Source of the DNA: Nitratireductor aestuarii
GTDB taxonomy: Bacteria > Pseudomonadota > Alphaproteobacteria > Rhizobiales > Rhizobiaceae
Reading direction: 5' to 3'
DNA: 64,000 nt
Assembly (NCBI RefSeq): GCF_014641695.1
Contig: NZ_BMIF01000009.1
Location: 62,001 to 126,000 of the forward strand
How positions within the stretch are numbered: position 1 is the first letter of the stretch; every line of letters begins with the position of its first letter. A program made the translations under genes and the position numbers. The notes under the pieces were generated by a model, which searched no databases, was not told the DNA's origin, and saw only the letters and a program-made list of their open reading frames with translations. Below, in pieces: positions 1 through 9,176 of the stretch.

Positions 1-70
1 GGTGCAACCAAGGAAGATGGGCTTCCCTGGCTGCGGCAACAGCCTTGCTCTCTACTAAGGAGGTATCGCC

Positions 71-160
71 ATGTGGTTTTGGCCACTGACGATAGGCTTC
101 AGGCTTAGAAAAACACGGACGTGTTGGTCTCTTGAGATCCGTGTTGGACTGATACTCTAG
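71..160 (+). CDS. Possible 29-aa small protein or leader peptide
   Basis: A perfect Shine-Dalgarno (AAGGAGGT, 57-64) lies six bases before an ATG that opens 29 codons and a TAG. The peptide starts MWFWPLTIG, has three Trp and several Arg/Lys, and shows no signal peptide or membrane segment. The same SD is complementary to 191-199, so translation could be switched by RNA folding. No downstream plus-strand gene exists to be controlled, because a terminator follows at 256-283 and fabI points the other way. It could be chance; the SD quality and spacing are the only support. Confidence 0.22.
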   Translation: MWFWPLTIGFRLRKTRTCWSLEIRVGLIL

Positions 161-255
161 CCAAAGGGGGCCAGGTTGGCGCCTGGTCCCACCTCCTTAA
201 TATAGCTCGGCCGTACCTGCGTATCAAGCTGAACGGTTGTTCGCCCCCGCAAACG

Positions 256-283
256 AAAAAAGCCGCCTCGAGGGCGGCTTTTT
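256..283. terminator. Bidirectional intrinsic terminator after fabI
   Basis: Perfect inverted repeat with 12-base arms (256-267 and 272-283) around a TCGA loop. The A-run on one side and T-run on the other make it work in both directions: for fabI on the minus strand and for any plus-strand transcript from 1-255. Confidence 0.8.
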
Positions 284-303
284 GCGCATCATTTAAGATG
301 GAC

Positions 304-1149
304 TTACTTGGCGCTCGCTGCAGCTTCGGCTTCGGCCTTTTCCTGCGCCTCGCCGGTCGACTTCAGCTCTTCCAGAGCCGGCATCGAGACGATGTTGTAG
401 CCGGAATCCACGTAGTGGATCTCGCCGGTGACACCGCTCGCCAGGTCCGACAGCAGGTAGAGTGCTGATCCACCAACGTCATCAATGGTGATGTTGCGGC
501 GAAGCGGCGAGTTGCGCTGCTGGTAGGAGAACATGTGGCGCGCGTCAGCGATGCCTGCACCAGCCAGCGTACGGACCGGGCCAGCGGAGATCGCGTTGAC
601 GCGGATGCCCTTCGGGCCAAAGTCATTGGCGAGGTAGCGAACGCTCGCTTCCAGGCCTGCCTTGGCAACGCCCATGACGTTGTAGTTCGGCATGACGCGC
701 ACAGAGCCCGCGTAGGTGAGGGTGAGCAGGTTGCCGCCGTTCGGCATCAGCTCCACCGCCTTGCGGCTCACTTCCGTGAACGAGTAGCAGGAGATCACCA
801 TCGTGCGGATGAAGTTCTCGCGCGTGGTGTTGGCGTAGAGGCCCTTCAGCTCGTTTCGGTCGGAGAACCCGATAGCGTGAACGAGGAAGTCGATCGTGCC
901 CCATTCGTCTTTCAGCGTTGAGAACACCGCGTCGATAGAGGCGCTGTCTTCCACATCGCAGGGGAGGAGAAGCTTGGAGCCGAGCTGGTCGGCCAGAGGC
1001 TTCACGCGGCGGCCAAAAGCTTCACCCTGGTAGGTGAAGGCCAGTTCCGCGCCATGGGCGGCAAGCTTCTTCGCGATGCCCCAGGCAATGGAGTGGTCGT
1101 TTGCCACGCCCATCACCAAACCCCGCTTGCCCTTCATTATTGGTTCCAT
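304..1149 (-). CDS. fabI: Enoyl-[acyl-carrier-protein] reductase (NADH) FabI
   Basis: Catalyses the last reduction of each elongation round of type II fatty acid synthesis, in the cytoplasm. The 281-aa protein is a short-chain dehydrogenase of FabI type: nucleotide-binding segment GVANDHSIAWG near the N-terminus, and catalytic Tyr146, Tyr156 and Lys163 in the arrangement Y-X6-K typical of FabI rather than of ordinary SDRs. The length fits the family (about 262-280). An AGGGGAA Shine-Dalgarno precedes the first ATG; Met5 is an alternative start. The gene is last in the fabA-fabB-fabI operon, 12 bases after fabB, and ends before a strong terminator. Confidence 0.96.
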   Translation of the reverse strand: MEPIMKGKRGLVMGVANDHSIAWGIAKKLAAHGAELAFTYQGEAFGRRVKPLADQLGSKLLLPCDVEDSASIDAVFSTLKDEWGTIDFLVHAIGFSDRNELKGLYANTTRENFIRTMVISCYSFTEVSRKAVELMPNGGNLLTLTYAGSVRVMPNYNVMGVAKAGLEASVRYLANDFGPKGIRVNAISAGPVRTLAGAGIADARHMFSYQQRNSPLRRNITIDDVGGSALYLLSDLASGVTGEIHYVDSGYNIVSMPALEELKSTGEAQEKAEAEAAASAK

Positions 1150-1161
1150 GCAAGGTTCCCC

Positions 1162-2382
1162 TTAGCCGTTGTAGCGTTGGAAGACCAACGTCGCGTTCGT
1201 GCCGCCAAAACCGAAGGAGTTGGAGAGAACGGTGTCGATCTTGGCATTGTCGATACGCTTGCGAACGATGGGCACGCCGTCGAACTCAGGGTCGAGCTCG
1301 GTGATGTGGGCGCTTTCCGCGATGAACCGCTCCTGCATCTGCAGGATCGAGTAGATCGATTCCTGAACGCCAGCCGCACCCAGCGAATGGCCGGTAAGCG
1401 ACTTGGTCGATGCCGTCGGCGGGATGTTGTCGCCGAAGACTTCACGCAGCGCGCTGATCTCGGCGCTGTCGCCGACAGGCGTCGAGGTGCCGTGCGTGTT
1501 GATGTAGTCGATCGGAGCGTCCACCGTAGCGATGGCCTGACGCATGCAGCGGATAGCGCCTTCGCCGGACGGGGCGACCATGTCGTAGCCGTCGGACGTT
1601 GCACCATAGCCAACGACCTCAGCGTAGATCTTGGCGCCGCGGGCCTTGGCATGCTCCAGTTCCTCAAGAACCAGAACGCCCGCACCGCCTGCGATAGCAA
1701 AGCCGTCGCGTGAGACGTCATAGGCACGCGAAGCCGTAGCAGGCGTGTCATTGTACTTGGAGGTCATCGCGCCCATGGCGTCGAAGAGGTCGGACATGGT
1801 CCAGTCCAGATCTTCGTGACCGCCGGCAAAGATGATGTCCTGCTTACCCCACTGGATCAGCTCAAATGCATTGCCGATGCAGTGCGACGAGGTCGCGCAG
1901 GCCGAGGAGATCGAGTAGTTGACGCCGTGGATCTTGAACCAGGTCGCGAGCGTGGCGGATGCCGTCGACGACATCGCCTTCGGCACGGCGAACGGTCCGA
2001 TGCGCTTCGGGCTGTTGTTCTTGCGAACGACGTCGGCAGCTTCCACGATGGCGCGGGTGGAAGGACCGCCCGAACCCATCACGATGCCGGTGCGCTCGTT
2101 GGTGATCTCGCTTTCGGTCAGGCCTGCGTCGGCAATGGCCTGGTCCATGGCGACATGGTTCCAGGCAGCGCCCTTCGACAGGAACCGCATCGCGCGGCGG
2201 TCTACCAGTTCACTCGGGTCGAGAGTGGGCTTTCCCCATACCTGGCAGCGGAATCCGTGTTCAGCAAAATCTTCCGAAAAACTGATGCCGGACTTTGCTT
2301 CACGCAGGGATTCGATAACTTCCTGGGCATTATTCCCAATGGAAGAAACAATGCCGAGGCCCGTGACTACGACGCGTCTCAT
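1162..2382 (-). CDS. fabB: 3-oxoacyl-[acyl-carrier-protein] synthase I FabB
   Basis: Condensing enzyme that elongates unsaturated acyl-ACP intermediates made by FabA. The 406-aa thiolase-fold protein shows the nucleophile Cys162 in SSACATSS, His297 in NTHGTSTP, Lys327 and His332 in [12 protein letters not shown], the Cys-His-His triad of KAS I/II. Its place directly after fabA supports FabB rather than FabF. It sits 67 bases downstream of fabA and 12 bases before fabI in one operon. Confidence 0.96.
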   Translation of the reverse strand: MRRVVVTGLGIVSSIGNNAQEVIESLREAKSGISFSEDFAEHGFRCQVWGKPTLDPSELVDRRAMRFLSKGAAWNHVAMDQAIADAGLTESEITNERTGIVMGSGGPSTRAIVEAADVVRKNNSPKRIGPFAVPKAMSSTASATLATWFKIHGVNYSISSACATSSHCIGNAFELIQWGKQDIIFAGGHEDLDWTMSDLFDAMGAMTSKYNDTPATASRAYDVSRDGFAIAGGAGVLVLEELEHAKARGAKIYAEVVGYGATSDGYDMVAPSGEGAIRCMRQAIATVDAPIDYINTHGTSTPVGDSAEISALREVFGDNIPPTASTKSLTGHSLGAAGVQESIYSILQMQERFIAESAHITELDPEFDGVPIVRKRIDNAKIDTVLSNSFGFGGTNATLVFQRYNG

Positions 2383-2449
2383 ATAGCTTCTCCTTGGGCA
2401 CCCAGGGAGTCAGGTGCCCTCGCGTGGTTGATCGTGTAAGCGGCGTCTA

Positions 2450-2965
2450 TCAAGCTTCCTGCTTGAAAAGGCCTACCCGCAGGTCACTGGCCTTGTATAT
2501 GGTCTCGCCATCGGCCTTCAACCATCCATCCGCCATTCCAAGGACCAGACGGCCGCGCATGACGCGCTTGAAGTCGATCCCGTATTCGACCTTCTTGGTC
2601 GCAGGCGTCACCATGCCACTGAACTTCACTTCGCCCGTGGAAATCGCACGGCCCTTGCCGGGCTCGCCGAGCCAGCCGAGGAAGAAGCCGGTCAGCTGCC
2701 ACATGGCGTCCAGGCCCAGGCAGCCGGGCATGACAGGATCGCCAATGAAGTGGCACGGGAAGAACCAAAGGTCAGGCTTAATATCGAATTCGGCGCGGAT
2801 GTAGCCTTTGCCGTATTCGCCACCAGTCTCGCTCACGTCAGTAATTCTGTCGAACATCAACATCGGCGGCGCTGGAAGCTGGGCGTTGCCTTGGCCAAAA
2901 AGTTCGCCTCGAGCACAAGCCAAAAGCTCTTCGTAACTATAGCTGGATTTCTGTTGCGCCATCAT
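2450..2965 (-). CDS. fabA: 3-hydroxydecanoyl-[ACP] dehydratase/isomerase FabA
   Basis: Bifunctional dehydratase and trans-2/cis-3 isomerase that commits the C10 intermediate to unsaturated fatty acids. The 171-aa hotdog-fold protein carries His72 in [14 protein letters not shown] and Asp86 in LGLDAMWQ, the catalytic pair of FabA. First gene of the fabA-fabB-fabI operon, divergent from irr across a 227-base intergenic region that must hold its promoter. Confidence 0.96.
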   Translation of the reverse strand: MMAQQKSSYSYEELLACARGELFGQGNAQLPAPPMLMFDRITDVSETGGEYGKGYIRAEFDIKPDLWFFPCHFIGDPVMPGCLGLDAMWQLTGFFLGWLGEPGKGRAISTGEVKFSGMVTPATKKVEYGIDFKRVMRGRLVLGMADGWLKADGETIYKASDLRVGLFKQEA

Positions 2966-3025
2966 GCCCTTCTCACTTCACACCCGATGCTTTCAGGGGG
3001 TATGTTTTCCACCTCCCTATCACAG

Positions 3026-3052
3026 CTTGTTTCCGGTAGGAAACCGTACAAG
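3026..3052. promoter_or_regulatory. Palindrome in the fabA-irr divergent promoter region
   Basis: GTTTCC/GGAAAC (3029-3034 and 3039-3044, spacer GGTA) is nested inside CTTGT/ACAAG (3026-3030, 3048-3052). It lies 61 bases before fabA and about 140 before irr, where an operator would act. It does not match the rhizobial Irr box (TTTAGAA-N-TTCTAAA) as I know it, so the binding protein is unknown. Confidence 0.35.
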
Positions 3053-3192
3053 CACAAATTCGGCAAGAAAGCGCCAGCAGTATCAACATTCTGGGCGCTA
3101 TTGATCGGACCCTCCCCCACAGATATATATCTCTGTAGGTCGAAAGGTGCATTCCGTGCCTCTGACGATCCTAACCAAAGGGAACCGTTTCC

Positions 3193-3624
3193 TTGAGCGA
3201 TGTGACTGAGCGCGACATTTCCAATCTTGAAGCCCGGGTTCGCGAGGCTGGCCTTCGGCCAACCCGGCAACGCCTAGCTTTGGCGAGCCTGCTGTTCGCG
3301 CACGGCGACCGGCATGTCTCGGCTGAGGATCTGCATGAGGAAGCGCTCCAGGCTGGTGTGCAGGTTTCGCTCGCAACGGTCTACAACACCCTGCACCAGT
3401 TCACCGAGGCTGGCATGCTGCGGATCCTCCCGGTTGAGGGGTCGAAGACCTATTTCGACACCAATACGTCCGAGCACCATCACTTCTTCTATGAAGGCGA
3501 GGAACGTCTGGTCGACATTCCCGACGGAAATATGGCCGTGACTAACCTGCCTGAGCCGCCTGAAGGCATGGAAATCGCTCACGTCGACATCCTGGTGCGC
3601 CTGCGGCCGAAGCGTAAGCACTAG
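3193..3624 (+). CDS. irr: Iron response regulator Irr (Fur family)
   Basis: Heme-responsive repressor/activator of iron-dependent genes in Rhizobiales. The 143-aa protein has the Fur-family winged helix (LRPTRQRLALASLL, ATVYNTLHQF) and the HHH run at 95-97 near the metal/heme-binding part of Irr, but lacks the C-terminal Cys pairs of Fur. The start is TTG at 3193, with AAAGGGA about ten bases upstream; GTG at 3202 is an alternative. Next to fabA it has the arrangement usual in rhizobia. It converges with fdsD. Confidence 0.92.
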   Translation: MSDVTERDISNLEARVREAGLRPTRQRLALASLLFAHGDRHVSAEDLHEEALQAGVQVSLATVYNTLHQFTEAGMLRILPVEGSKTYFDTNTSEHHHFFYEGEERLVDIPDGNMAVTNLPEPPEGMEIAHVDILVRLRPKRKH

Positions 3625-3653
3625 GCTTCGCGCGCGGCGCAAGGCGCAGCCGC

Positions 3654-3905
3654 TCAGGCTTCCGTCGTTTCCTTAGGCCGGCGAATTTCCGGCAGCGCCT
3701 CCATTACGATCGGCTTCAGCTTGAACAAGCCGGACTCAGCCAGTTCGAAGAAGCGCTTGCGCATGCGCGGTTCCCAGAAATTGTTGATGTGATCCGCCAC
3801 TCCATGGGCCGCCGCCTGGGGAGACTGGCTTTCAAAGAAGGTCGCGATCTGGTTTGCCATGTAGACGAGACGTTCGTCCGTCGTCTGGCCCTCGTCATGC
3901 GACAT
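3654..3905 (-). CDS. fdsD: Formate dehydrogenase delta subunit FdsD
   Basis: Small (83 aa) protein of the soluble molybdenum formate dehydrogenases, required for active enzyme in related bacteria. The sequence (ERLVYMANQIATFF, FWEPRMRKRFFEL) matches the FdsD family, which has no cofactor motifs. Last gene of the fds operon; its start overlaps the end of fdhD by 11 bases. Confidence 0.92.
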   Translation of the reverse strand: MSHDEGQTTDERLVYMANQIATFFESQSPQAAAHGVADHINNFWEPRMRKRFFELAESGLFKLKPIVMEALPEIRRPKETTEA

Positions 3906-4737
3906 GGTCGGACACTCCTATGCGTTCGTCATGGGTGAAAACATCATACTCGTCTCCGCGCACGAGCGCGACCAGCGTGATGCCCGCAGCCTCAGCCGTG
4001 CGGACTGCCAAGGCGGTCGGCGCTGAAACTGCGATAATGATGGGTGCGCCGATGGCAGCCGATTTCTGTACCATCTCAACTGACACACGGCTGGTTATGA
4101 CGACGGCACATTCCCGGGCATCGATCTTCATGCGCGATAGTGCACCGGCCAGCTTGTCCAGCGCATTGTGCCTGCCGACGTCTTCGCGGGCGGCGAGGAT
4201 GCCTTCGCCAGGCCTGTAGATGCCTGCCGCGTGCACAGCTCCGGTAGCCCGGTGAAGCACCTGCTTTTCAGACAGCAGACGGACGGATTCAACAATCTGG
4301 TCGTGGGTCAGGCGGAACCCGCTCGCGACACTCGGTACGTCGCGCATGGCCTCCTCAATGGACTCGATGCCACAGAGGCCACAGCCCACGGGGCCTGCGA
4401 GCCTGCGTCGCCGTGCCTCAAAGCGATGGTTGGCCGTATCCTTGAGCCGGATCTGGACGTCGAAACCGACTTCCAGATCCTGAACATCGATACTCTCGAT
4501 CTCGTCCGGTGAGGCGATAATCCCCTCGGTCAGGCTGAAGCCGAGGGCGAAGTCTTCCAGATCTGCAGGCGTCGCCATCATGACGGCATGTGTCGTGCCG
4601 CCGTAGGAGAGGGCGACGGCGGTTTCCTCCGGCAGTGTGCGCGGCTCTTGCCGCACGCCATCGCGGCGTTGGGCAAGACGCGGAAACGAGGCGAGCGGCG
4701 AGGTCACGGCTTCAGCGTCACTCAGCCGGTTCTGCAT
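3895..4737 (-). CDS. fdhD: Formate dehydrogenase sulfurtransferase FdhD
   Basis: Delivers sulfur from IscS-type desulfurases to the molybdenum cofactor so that formate dehydrogenase becomes active. With the chosen ATG (4737, product starting MQNRLSDAEA, 280 aa) the active-site pair Cys119/Cys122 lies in GCGLCGIESIE, close to Cys121/Cys124 of E. coli FdhD. An open frame continues upstream to 4800 but would overlap fdsA by more than 80 bases; the chosen start overlaps by 20. Translationally coupled between fdsA and fdsD. Confidence 0.94.
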   Translation of the reverse strand: MQNRLSDAEAVTSPLASFPRLAQRRDGVRQEPRTLPEETAVALSYGGTTHAVMMATPADLEDFALGFSLTEGIIASPDEIESIDVQDLEVGFDVQIRLKDTANHRFEARRRRLAGPVGCGLCGIESIEEAMRDVPSVASGFRLTHDQIVESVRLLSEKQVLHRATGAVHAAGIYRPGEGILAAREDVGRHNALDKLAGALSRMKIDARECAVVITSRVSVEMVQKSAAIGAPIIIAVSAPTALAVRTAEAAGITLVALVRGDEYDVFTHDERIGVSDHVA

Positions 4738-7591
4738 GCACGATCCGGCGGCTGCGCTTGGCCTGATCGTTATAGTCGCGCTGCCACTCGGTCGGCCCAT
4801 TGGACGGTGATACCTGGACGGCGGTCACCTTGTATTCCGGGCAGTTCGTGGCCCAGTCGGAATATTCGGTGGTCACCACATTCGCCTGCGTGTCCGGATG
4901 GTGGAAGGTCGTATAGACCACGCCCGGCGCCACGCGATCGGTAATCCTGGCGCGCAGGCTTGTCTCGCCCGAGCGGCTCGCGAGCTTCACGTAGTCGCCA
5001 TCGCGAATGCCGCGATCCTCCGCGTCGTTCGGGTGGATTTCCAGCCGGTCTTCCTCATGCCAGGTCATGTTGGCCGTGCGTCGCGTCTGCGCGCCGACGT
5101 TGTACTGCGAGAGGATACGGCCAGTGGTGAGCAGCAGCGGGAAGCGTGGTCCGACCTTCTCGTCCGTGGGCACATAGGCGGTGCGGATGAAGCGGCCCTT
5201 GCCGCGCACGAAACCGTCCATATGCATGACCGGCGTGCCGAGCGGAGCCTTCTCGTTGCACGGCCACTGGACAGAGCCGACACGGTCGAGCAGATCGAAG
5301 GAGACGCCGGCGAAGGTCGGCGTGGTCTTGGCAATTTCGTCCATGATCTCGGACGGGTGCTGGTAGTTCCAGTCGAGGCCCAAGGCCTGCGCCATCTTCT
5401 GCGTGACTTCCCAGTCCGCGTATTTGTTCTTCGGCTCCATCACCTTGCGGACGCGGTTGATGCGCCGTTCGGCATTGGTGAAGGTGCCGTCCTTCTCGAG
5501 GAAGGTGGAGCCCGGCAGGAAGACGTGGGCGTAGTTGGCCGTCTCGTTGAGGAACAGGTCGTGGACGACGACGCATTCCATGGCGGCAAGGCCAGCGGCC
5601 ACGTGCTTCGTGTTCGGGTCGGACTGAAGGATGTCCTCGCCCTGGACGTAGAGGCCCTTGAACGAACCATCGACAGCGGCATCCAGCATGTTGGGGATGC
5701 GCAGGCCCGGCTCGTTGTCGAGCTTCACGCCCCAGAGGCTCTCGTAGACGGCGCGGGTGGCGTCGTCGGCGATGTGGCGGTAGCCCGGCAGTTCGTGTGG
5801 GAACGAGCCCATGTCGCAGGAGCCCTGCACGTTGTTCTGGCCGCGCAGCGGGTTCACGCCGACGCCCGGGCGCCCGATGTTGCCGGTTGCCATGGCGAGG
5901 TTGGCAATAGCCATGACGGCCGTGGAGCCCTGGCTGTGTTCGGTGACGCCGAGGCCGTAGTAGATCGCGGCATTGCCGCCGGTGGCATAGAGGCGGGCGG
6001 CGGCGCGAACCTGCTCGGCCGGAACGCCGGTGTATTTCTCAACGGCCTCGGGGCTGTGTTCAGGCTGGAGCACGAACTCGGCCCAGTCCTGGAAGGCATC
6101 CCAGTCGCAGCGTTCGCGGACGAACTGCTCATCGACCAGACCTTCCTCGACGATGACATGGGCAAGTGCGGTCAGCATCGCGACGTTGGTCCCGGGGCGG
6201 AGCGGAAGGTGGTAGTCGGCCTGAACGTGCGGCGTGCGGACCAGATCGATGCGGCGCGGGTCGATCACGATCAGCCGTGCGCCTTCGCGCAGCCGCTTCT
6301 TCATGCGGGAGCCGAAGACCGGGTGCGCGTCGGTAGGGTTCGCGCCGATGACCAGGACCACGTCGGTATGCTCGACTGAGTCGAAGTCCTGCGTACCGGC
6401 CGAGGTGCCGTAGGTCATGCGCAGACCGTAGCCGGTGGGCGAATGGCAGACGCGGGCGCAGGTGTCGACGTTGTTGTTGCCAAAGCCCTGACGGACCAGC
6501 TTCTGGACCAGATAGGTCTCCTCGTTGGTGCAGCGCGACGAGGTGATGCCGCCGACGGAGCCTTTCCCGTACTGGTACTGCAGGCGGCGGAATTCCTTGG
6601 CAATATAGGCGAACGCCTCATCCCAAGACACTTCCTGCCACGGATCAGTGATCTTCTCGCGGATCATCGGGTTAAGGATGCGGTCCTTGTGGGTCGCATA
6701 GCCCCAGGCAAAGCGGCCTTTCACACAGGAGTGGCCGCGATTGGCCTGACCTTCCTTGTAGGGCACCATGCGGACGACTTCCTCGCCGCGCATTTCCGCC
6801 TTGAAGGTACAGCCGACGCCGCAATAGGCGCAGGTGGTGACCGCCGACCACTCGGGCATACCCTTCTCGATGACGGTCTTTTCGCGCAGCGCGCCCGTCG
6901 GGCAGGCCTGCACGCAGGCTCCGCAGGAGACGCATTCGGACTCAAGGAACGGATCGTCCATGCTGGCGGCGATGCGGCTTTCAAAGCCGCGACCTTCCAC
7001 CGTCAGAGCAAAGGTGCCCTGCACTTCGCCGCAGGCGCGGACGCAGAGCGAGCAGACGATGCACTTGGCCGGATCGTAAGCGAAATATGGGTTCGAAAGG
7101 TCCTGCTCGCGGAAATGCGGGTTCGTGTCGCCGTGAAGCAGCGGGGCGACATGGTTCTCCCCATTCGGGCCATAGCGGTTTTCGGTGAGGCCCACCTTTG
7201 CCGCCATCTCGACCATGTCGCAATCGCCCTCGGCGCAGGCCGGGCAATCTGCAGGATGGTCGGACATGTAGAGTTCCATCACGCCGCGGCGGATGGAGCC
7301 CAGGCGGTCCGTCTGAGTGGCGACCTTGATACCCTCGGCCACGGGCGTGGTGCAGGAGGCAGGAGTGCCGTTGCGGCCTTCGATCTCGATCAGGCAGAGA
7401 CGGCAGGAGCCGTAGGCCTTCATCATGTCATTGGCGCAAAGCTTCGGCACTTCGATGCCGGCTTCGCGGGCCGCGCGCATGATGGACGTGCCTTCCGGAA
7501 CCGTTACTACCTTGCCGTCGATGGTCAGCGTGACCATACGGTCGGACTTGGAGGCAGGGGTGCCGTAGTCGATTTCATTTACCATGCACAT
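4718..7591 (-). CDS. fdsA: NAD-dependent formate dehydrogenase alpha subunit FdsA
   Basis: Catalytic subunit that oxidises formate to CO2 at a bis-molybdopterin cofactor. The 957-aa protein has an N-terminal [2Fe-2S] domain (Cys52, 63, 66, 80), the NuoG-like Cys/His segment (CPACAEGDC), two ferredoxin-type 4Fe-4S motifs (CIVCSLCVRAC, CVSCGACVQACP), the 4Fe-4S site CAYCGVGC of molybdopterin oxidoreductases, and the active-site Cys382-His383 in CARVCHSP, where some homologues have selenocysteine. A C-terminal molydopterin dinucleotide-binding domain follows. AAGGAG is seven bases before the ATG. It follows fdsB by 22 bases. Confidence 0.96.
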   Translation of the reverse strand: MCMVNEIDYGTPASKSDRMVTLTIDGKVVTVPEGTSIMRAAREAGIEVPKLCANDMMKAYGSCRLCLIEIEGRNGTPASCTTPVAEGIKVATQTDRLGSIRRGVMELYMSDHPADCPACAEGDCDMVEMAAKVGLTENRYGPNGENHVAPLLHGDTNPHFREQDLSNPYFAYDPAKCIVCSLCVRACGEVQGTFALTVEGRGFESRIAASMDDPFLESECVSCGACVQACPTGALREKTVIEKGMPEWSAVTTCAYCGVGCTFKAEMRGEEVVRMVPYKEGQANRGHSCVKGRFAWGYATHKDRILNPMIREKITDPWQEVSWDEAFAYIAKEFRRLQYQYGKGSVGGITSSRCTNEETYLVQKLVRQGFGNNNVDTCARVCHSPTGYGLRMTYGTSAGTQDFDSVEHTDVVLVIGANPTDAHPVFGSRMKKRLREGARLIVIDPRRIDLVRTPHVQADYHLPLRPGTNVAMLTALAHVIVEEGLVDEQFVRERCDWDAFQDWAEFVLQPEHSPEAVEKYTGVPAEQVRAAARLYATGGNAAIYYGLGVTEHSQGSTAVMAIANLAMATGNIGRPGVGVNPLRGQNNVQGSCDMGSFPHELPGYRHIADDATRAVYESLWGVKLDNEPGLRIPNMLDAAVDGSFKGLYVQGEDILQSDPNTKHVAAGLAAMECVVVHDLFLNETANYAHVFLPGSTFLEKDGTFTNAERRINRVRKVMEPKNKYADWEVTQKMAQALGLDWNYQHPSEIMDEIAKTTPTFAGVSFDLLDRVGSVQWPCNEKAPLGTPVMHMDGFVRGKGRFIRTAYVPTDEKVGPRFPLLLTTGRILSQYNVGAQTRRTANMTWHEEDRLEIHPNDAEDRGIRDGDYVKLASRSGETSLRARITDRVAPGVVYTTFHHPDTQANVVTTEYSDWATNCPEYKVTAVQVSPSNGPTEWQRDYNDQAKRSRRIVHAEPAE

Positions 7592-7613
7592 GGCGCTTCT
7601 CCTTTTCCGCCGC

Positions 7614-9176
7614 TCACTCAGCCGCTTGGCGCAGGGGCGCAGGGCGGAAATCTTCCGGGAAGTGGGTTATCGCGCTCATCACCGGATATGGGGTGAAACC
7701 ACCCAAAGCGCAAAGAGATCCAAATTTCATCGTGTTGCAGAGGTCGGTCACGATCTCGAGCTGGCGCTCGGGCTCGACGCCGTCTGCAAGACGATCCAGC
7801 ACCTCGACACCGCGCGTGGAACCGATGCGGCAGGGGGTACACTTGCCGCAGGACTCGACGGCGCAGAACTCCATGGCGAAACGCGCCTGCTTCAGCATGT
7901 CGACCGAGTCATCGAAAACGACGATGCCGGCGTGGCCGATCAGGCCATCCTTGGCAGCGAAGGCTTCGTAGTCGAAGGGCGTGTCGAAGAGCGATGGCGG
8001 GAAATAGGCGCCCAGCGGTCCGCCCACCTGCACCGCGCGAACCGGACGGCCCGTGGCCGTGCCGCCGCCGATGTCCTCCACGATTTCGCCGAGCGTCAGG
8101 CCAAAGGCCGCCTCGAACAGGCCACCATGTTTCACGTTGCCGGCTATCTGGATCGGGATCGTGCCGCGTGAGCGGCCCATTCCGAAGTCCTTGTAGAATG
8201 TTGCGCCGCGATCCATGATGATCGGCACAGACGCAAGCGAAATCACGTTGTTGATGACGGTCGGGCGGCCAAGGAAGCCCTCATGCGCTGGCAGCGGCGG
8301 CTTGGCGCGCACCATGCCACGCTTGCCCTCCAGGCTGTCGAGCAGCGCGGTTTCCTCGCCGCAGACATAGGCGCCGGCGCCCATGCGCACCTGCAGCTCA
8401 AAGGCGTGGCCTGAGCCGAGGACGCTAGGCCCGAGGACGCCTGCATTGCGCGCCACCTCGATAGCCTGATTGAGCACCGTCTCTGCGTAGGGATATTCGG
8501 AGCGCAGATAGATGTAGCCACGGGTCGCGCCAACAGCGATGGCTGCGATGATCATGCCTTCGATCAGGACGAAGGGGTCGCCTTCCATGATCATGCGGTC
8601 GGCGAAAGTACCGGAATCGCCTTCGTCGGCGTTGCAGATGATGTATTTCTGCGGGCCCCTGGCGTCGAGCACGGTCTTCCACTTGATGCCGGTCGGGAAG
8701 CCCGCGCCGCCCCGTCCGCGCAGGCCGGACTCCGTCACCTGCTCGACGATCTGCTCCGGTGTCAATGCGAGGGCGTTGCGCAGGCCGCGTAGACCTCCAT
8801 GCGCCTCATAATCCTCCAGCGATACCGGGTTGGTGATGCCACAGCGGGCGAAGGTGAGGCGGGTCTGGCGCGCCAGGAAAGGAAGGTCCTCCGGTCGGCC
8901 AAGGAGGAGGGGATGTGGGGAGGAGCCGCCGGAGGTAAGGTTATGATCAAACAGCGAGGAGACGTCAGACGGCTTGACCGGGCCATAGGCAACGCGGCCG
9001 TTTTCGGTTTCCACCTCGACCATTGGTTCGAGCCAATAAAGGCCACGGGAGCCGTTGCGGACGATCGTTGCTTCGATGCCGCGCACTTCAAGCTCGCATT
9101 CAATTGCTCGCGCGACCTGGTTGGCGCCAAGGGCAATGGCGCCGGAATCGCGCGGGATGTAGATCTTCACAGCCAT
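7614..9176 (-). CDS. fdsB: NAD-dependent formate dehydrogenase beta subunit FdsB
   Basis: NuoF-like diaphorase subunit that passes electrons from the Fe-S chain through FMN to NAD+. The 520-aa protein begins with a thioredoxin-like extension of about 110 residues and then carries the FMN/NAD-binding GLRGRGGAGFPTG (151-163), the segment GAGAYVCGEETAL, and the 4Fe-4S motif ESCGKCTPCRIG with a later Cys. Its ATG overlaps the fdsG stop by one base (TGATG), so the two are coupled. Confidence 0.95.
   Translation of the reverse strand: MAVKIYIPRDSGAIALGANQVARAIECELEVRGIEATIVRNGSRGLYWLEPMVEVETENGRVAYGPVKPSDVSSLFDHNLTSGGSSPHPLLLGRPEDLPFLARQTRLTFARCGITNPVSLEDYEAHGGLRGLRNALALTPEQIVEQVTESGLRGRGGAGFPTGIKWKTVLDARGPQKYIICNADEGDSGTFADRMIMEGDPFVLIEGMIIAAIAVGATRGYIYLRSEYPYAETVLNQAIEVARNAGVLGPSVLGSGHAFELQVRMGAGAYVCGEETALLDSLEGKRGMVRAKPPLPAHEGFLGRPTVINNVISLASVPIIMDRGATFYKDFGMGRSRGTIPIQIAGNVKHGGLFEAAFGLTLGEIVEDIGGGTATGRPVRAVQVGGPLGAYFPPSLFDTPFDYEAFAAKDGLIGHAGIVVFDDSVDMLKQARFAMEFCAVESCGKCTPCRIGSTRGVEVLDRLADGVEPERQLEIVTDLCNTMKFGSLCALGGFTPYPVMSAITHFPEDFRPAPLRQAAE

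Larger units (their letters stand above)
1..285 (+). ncRNA. Structured region, possible small RNA or leader of unknown family
   Basis: The stretch left of fabI holds several strong RNA stems on the plus strand: GGAAG/CTTCC near 12-26, GGCTG/CAGCC near 30-45, ACACGGA/TCCGTGT at 113-119/138-144, GGGCCAGG/CCTGGTCC at 168-189, and a perfect 9-bp long-range helix between 56-64 (TAAGGAGGT) and 191-199 (ACCTCCTTA). It ends in a strong terminator hairpin at 256-283. I looked for signatures of tmRNA, SRP RNA, RNase P RNA and 6S RNA and recognised none. The 5' end may lie outside the window. The existence of a transcript is inferred from structure only. Confidence 0.3.

Noticed and set aside
1-255. tmRNA, 6S RNA, SRP RNA or RNase P RNA at the window start
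   Set aside because: No tag-peptide frame with tRNA-like ends, no SRP GGAAG tetraloop motif in context, and no RNase P core signature could be found.
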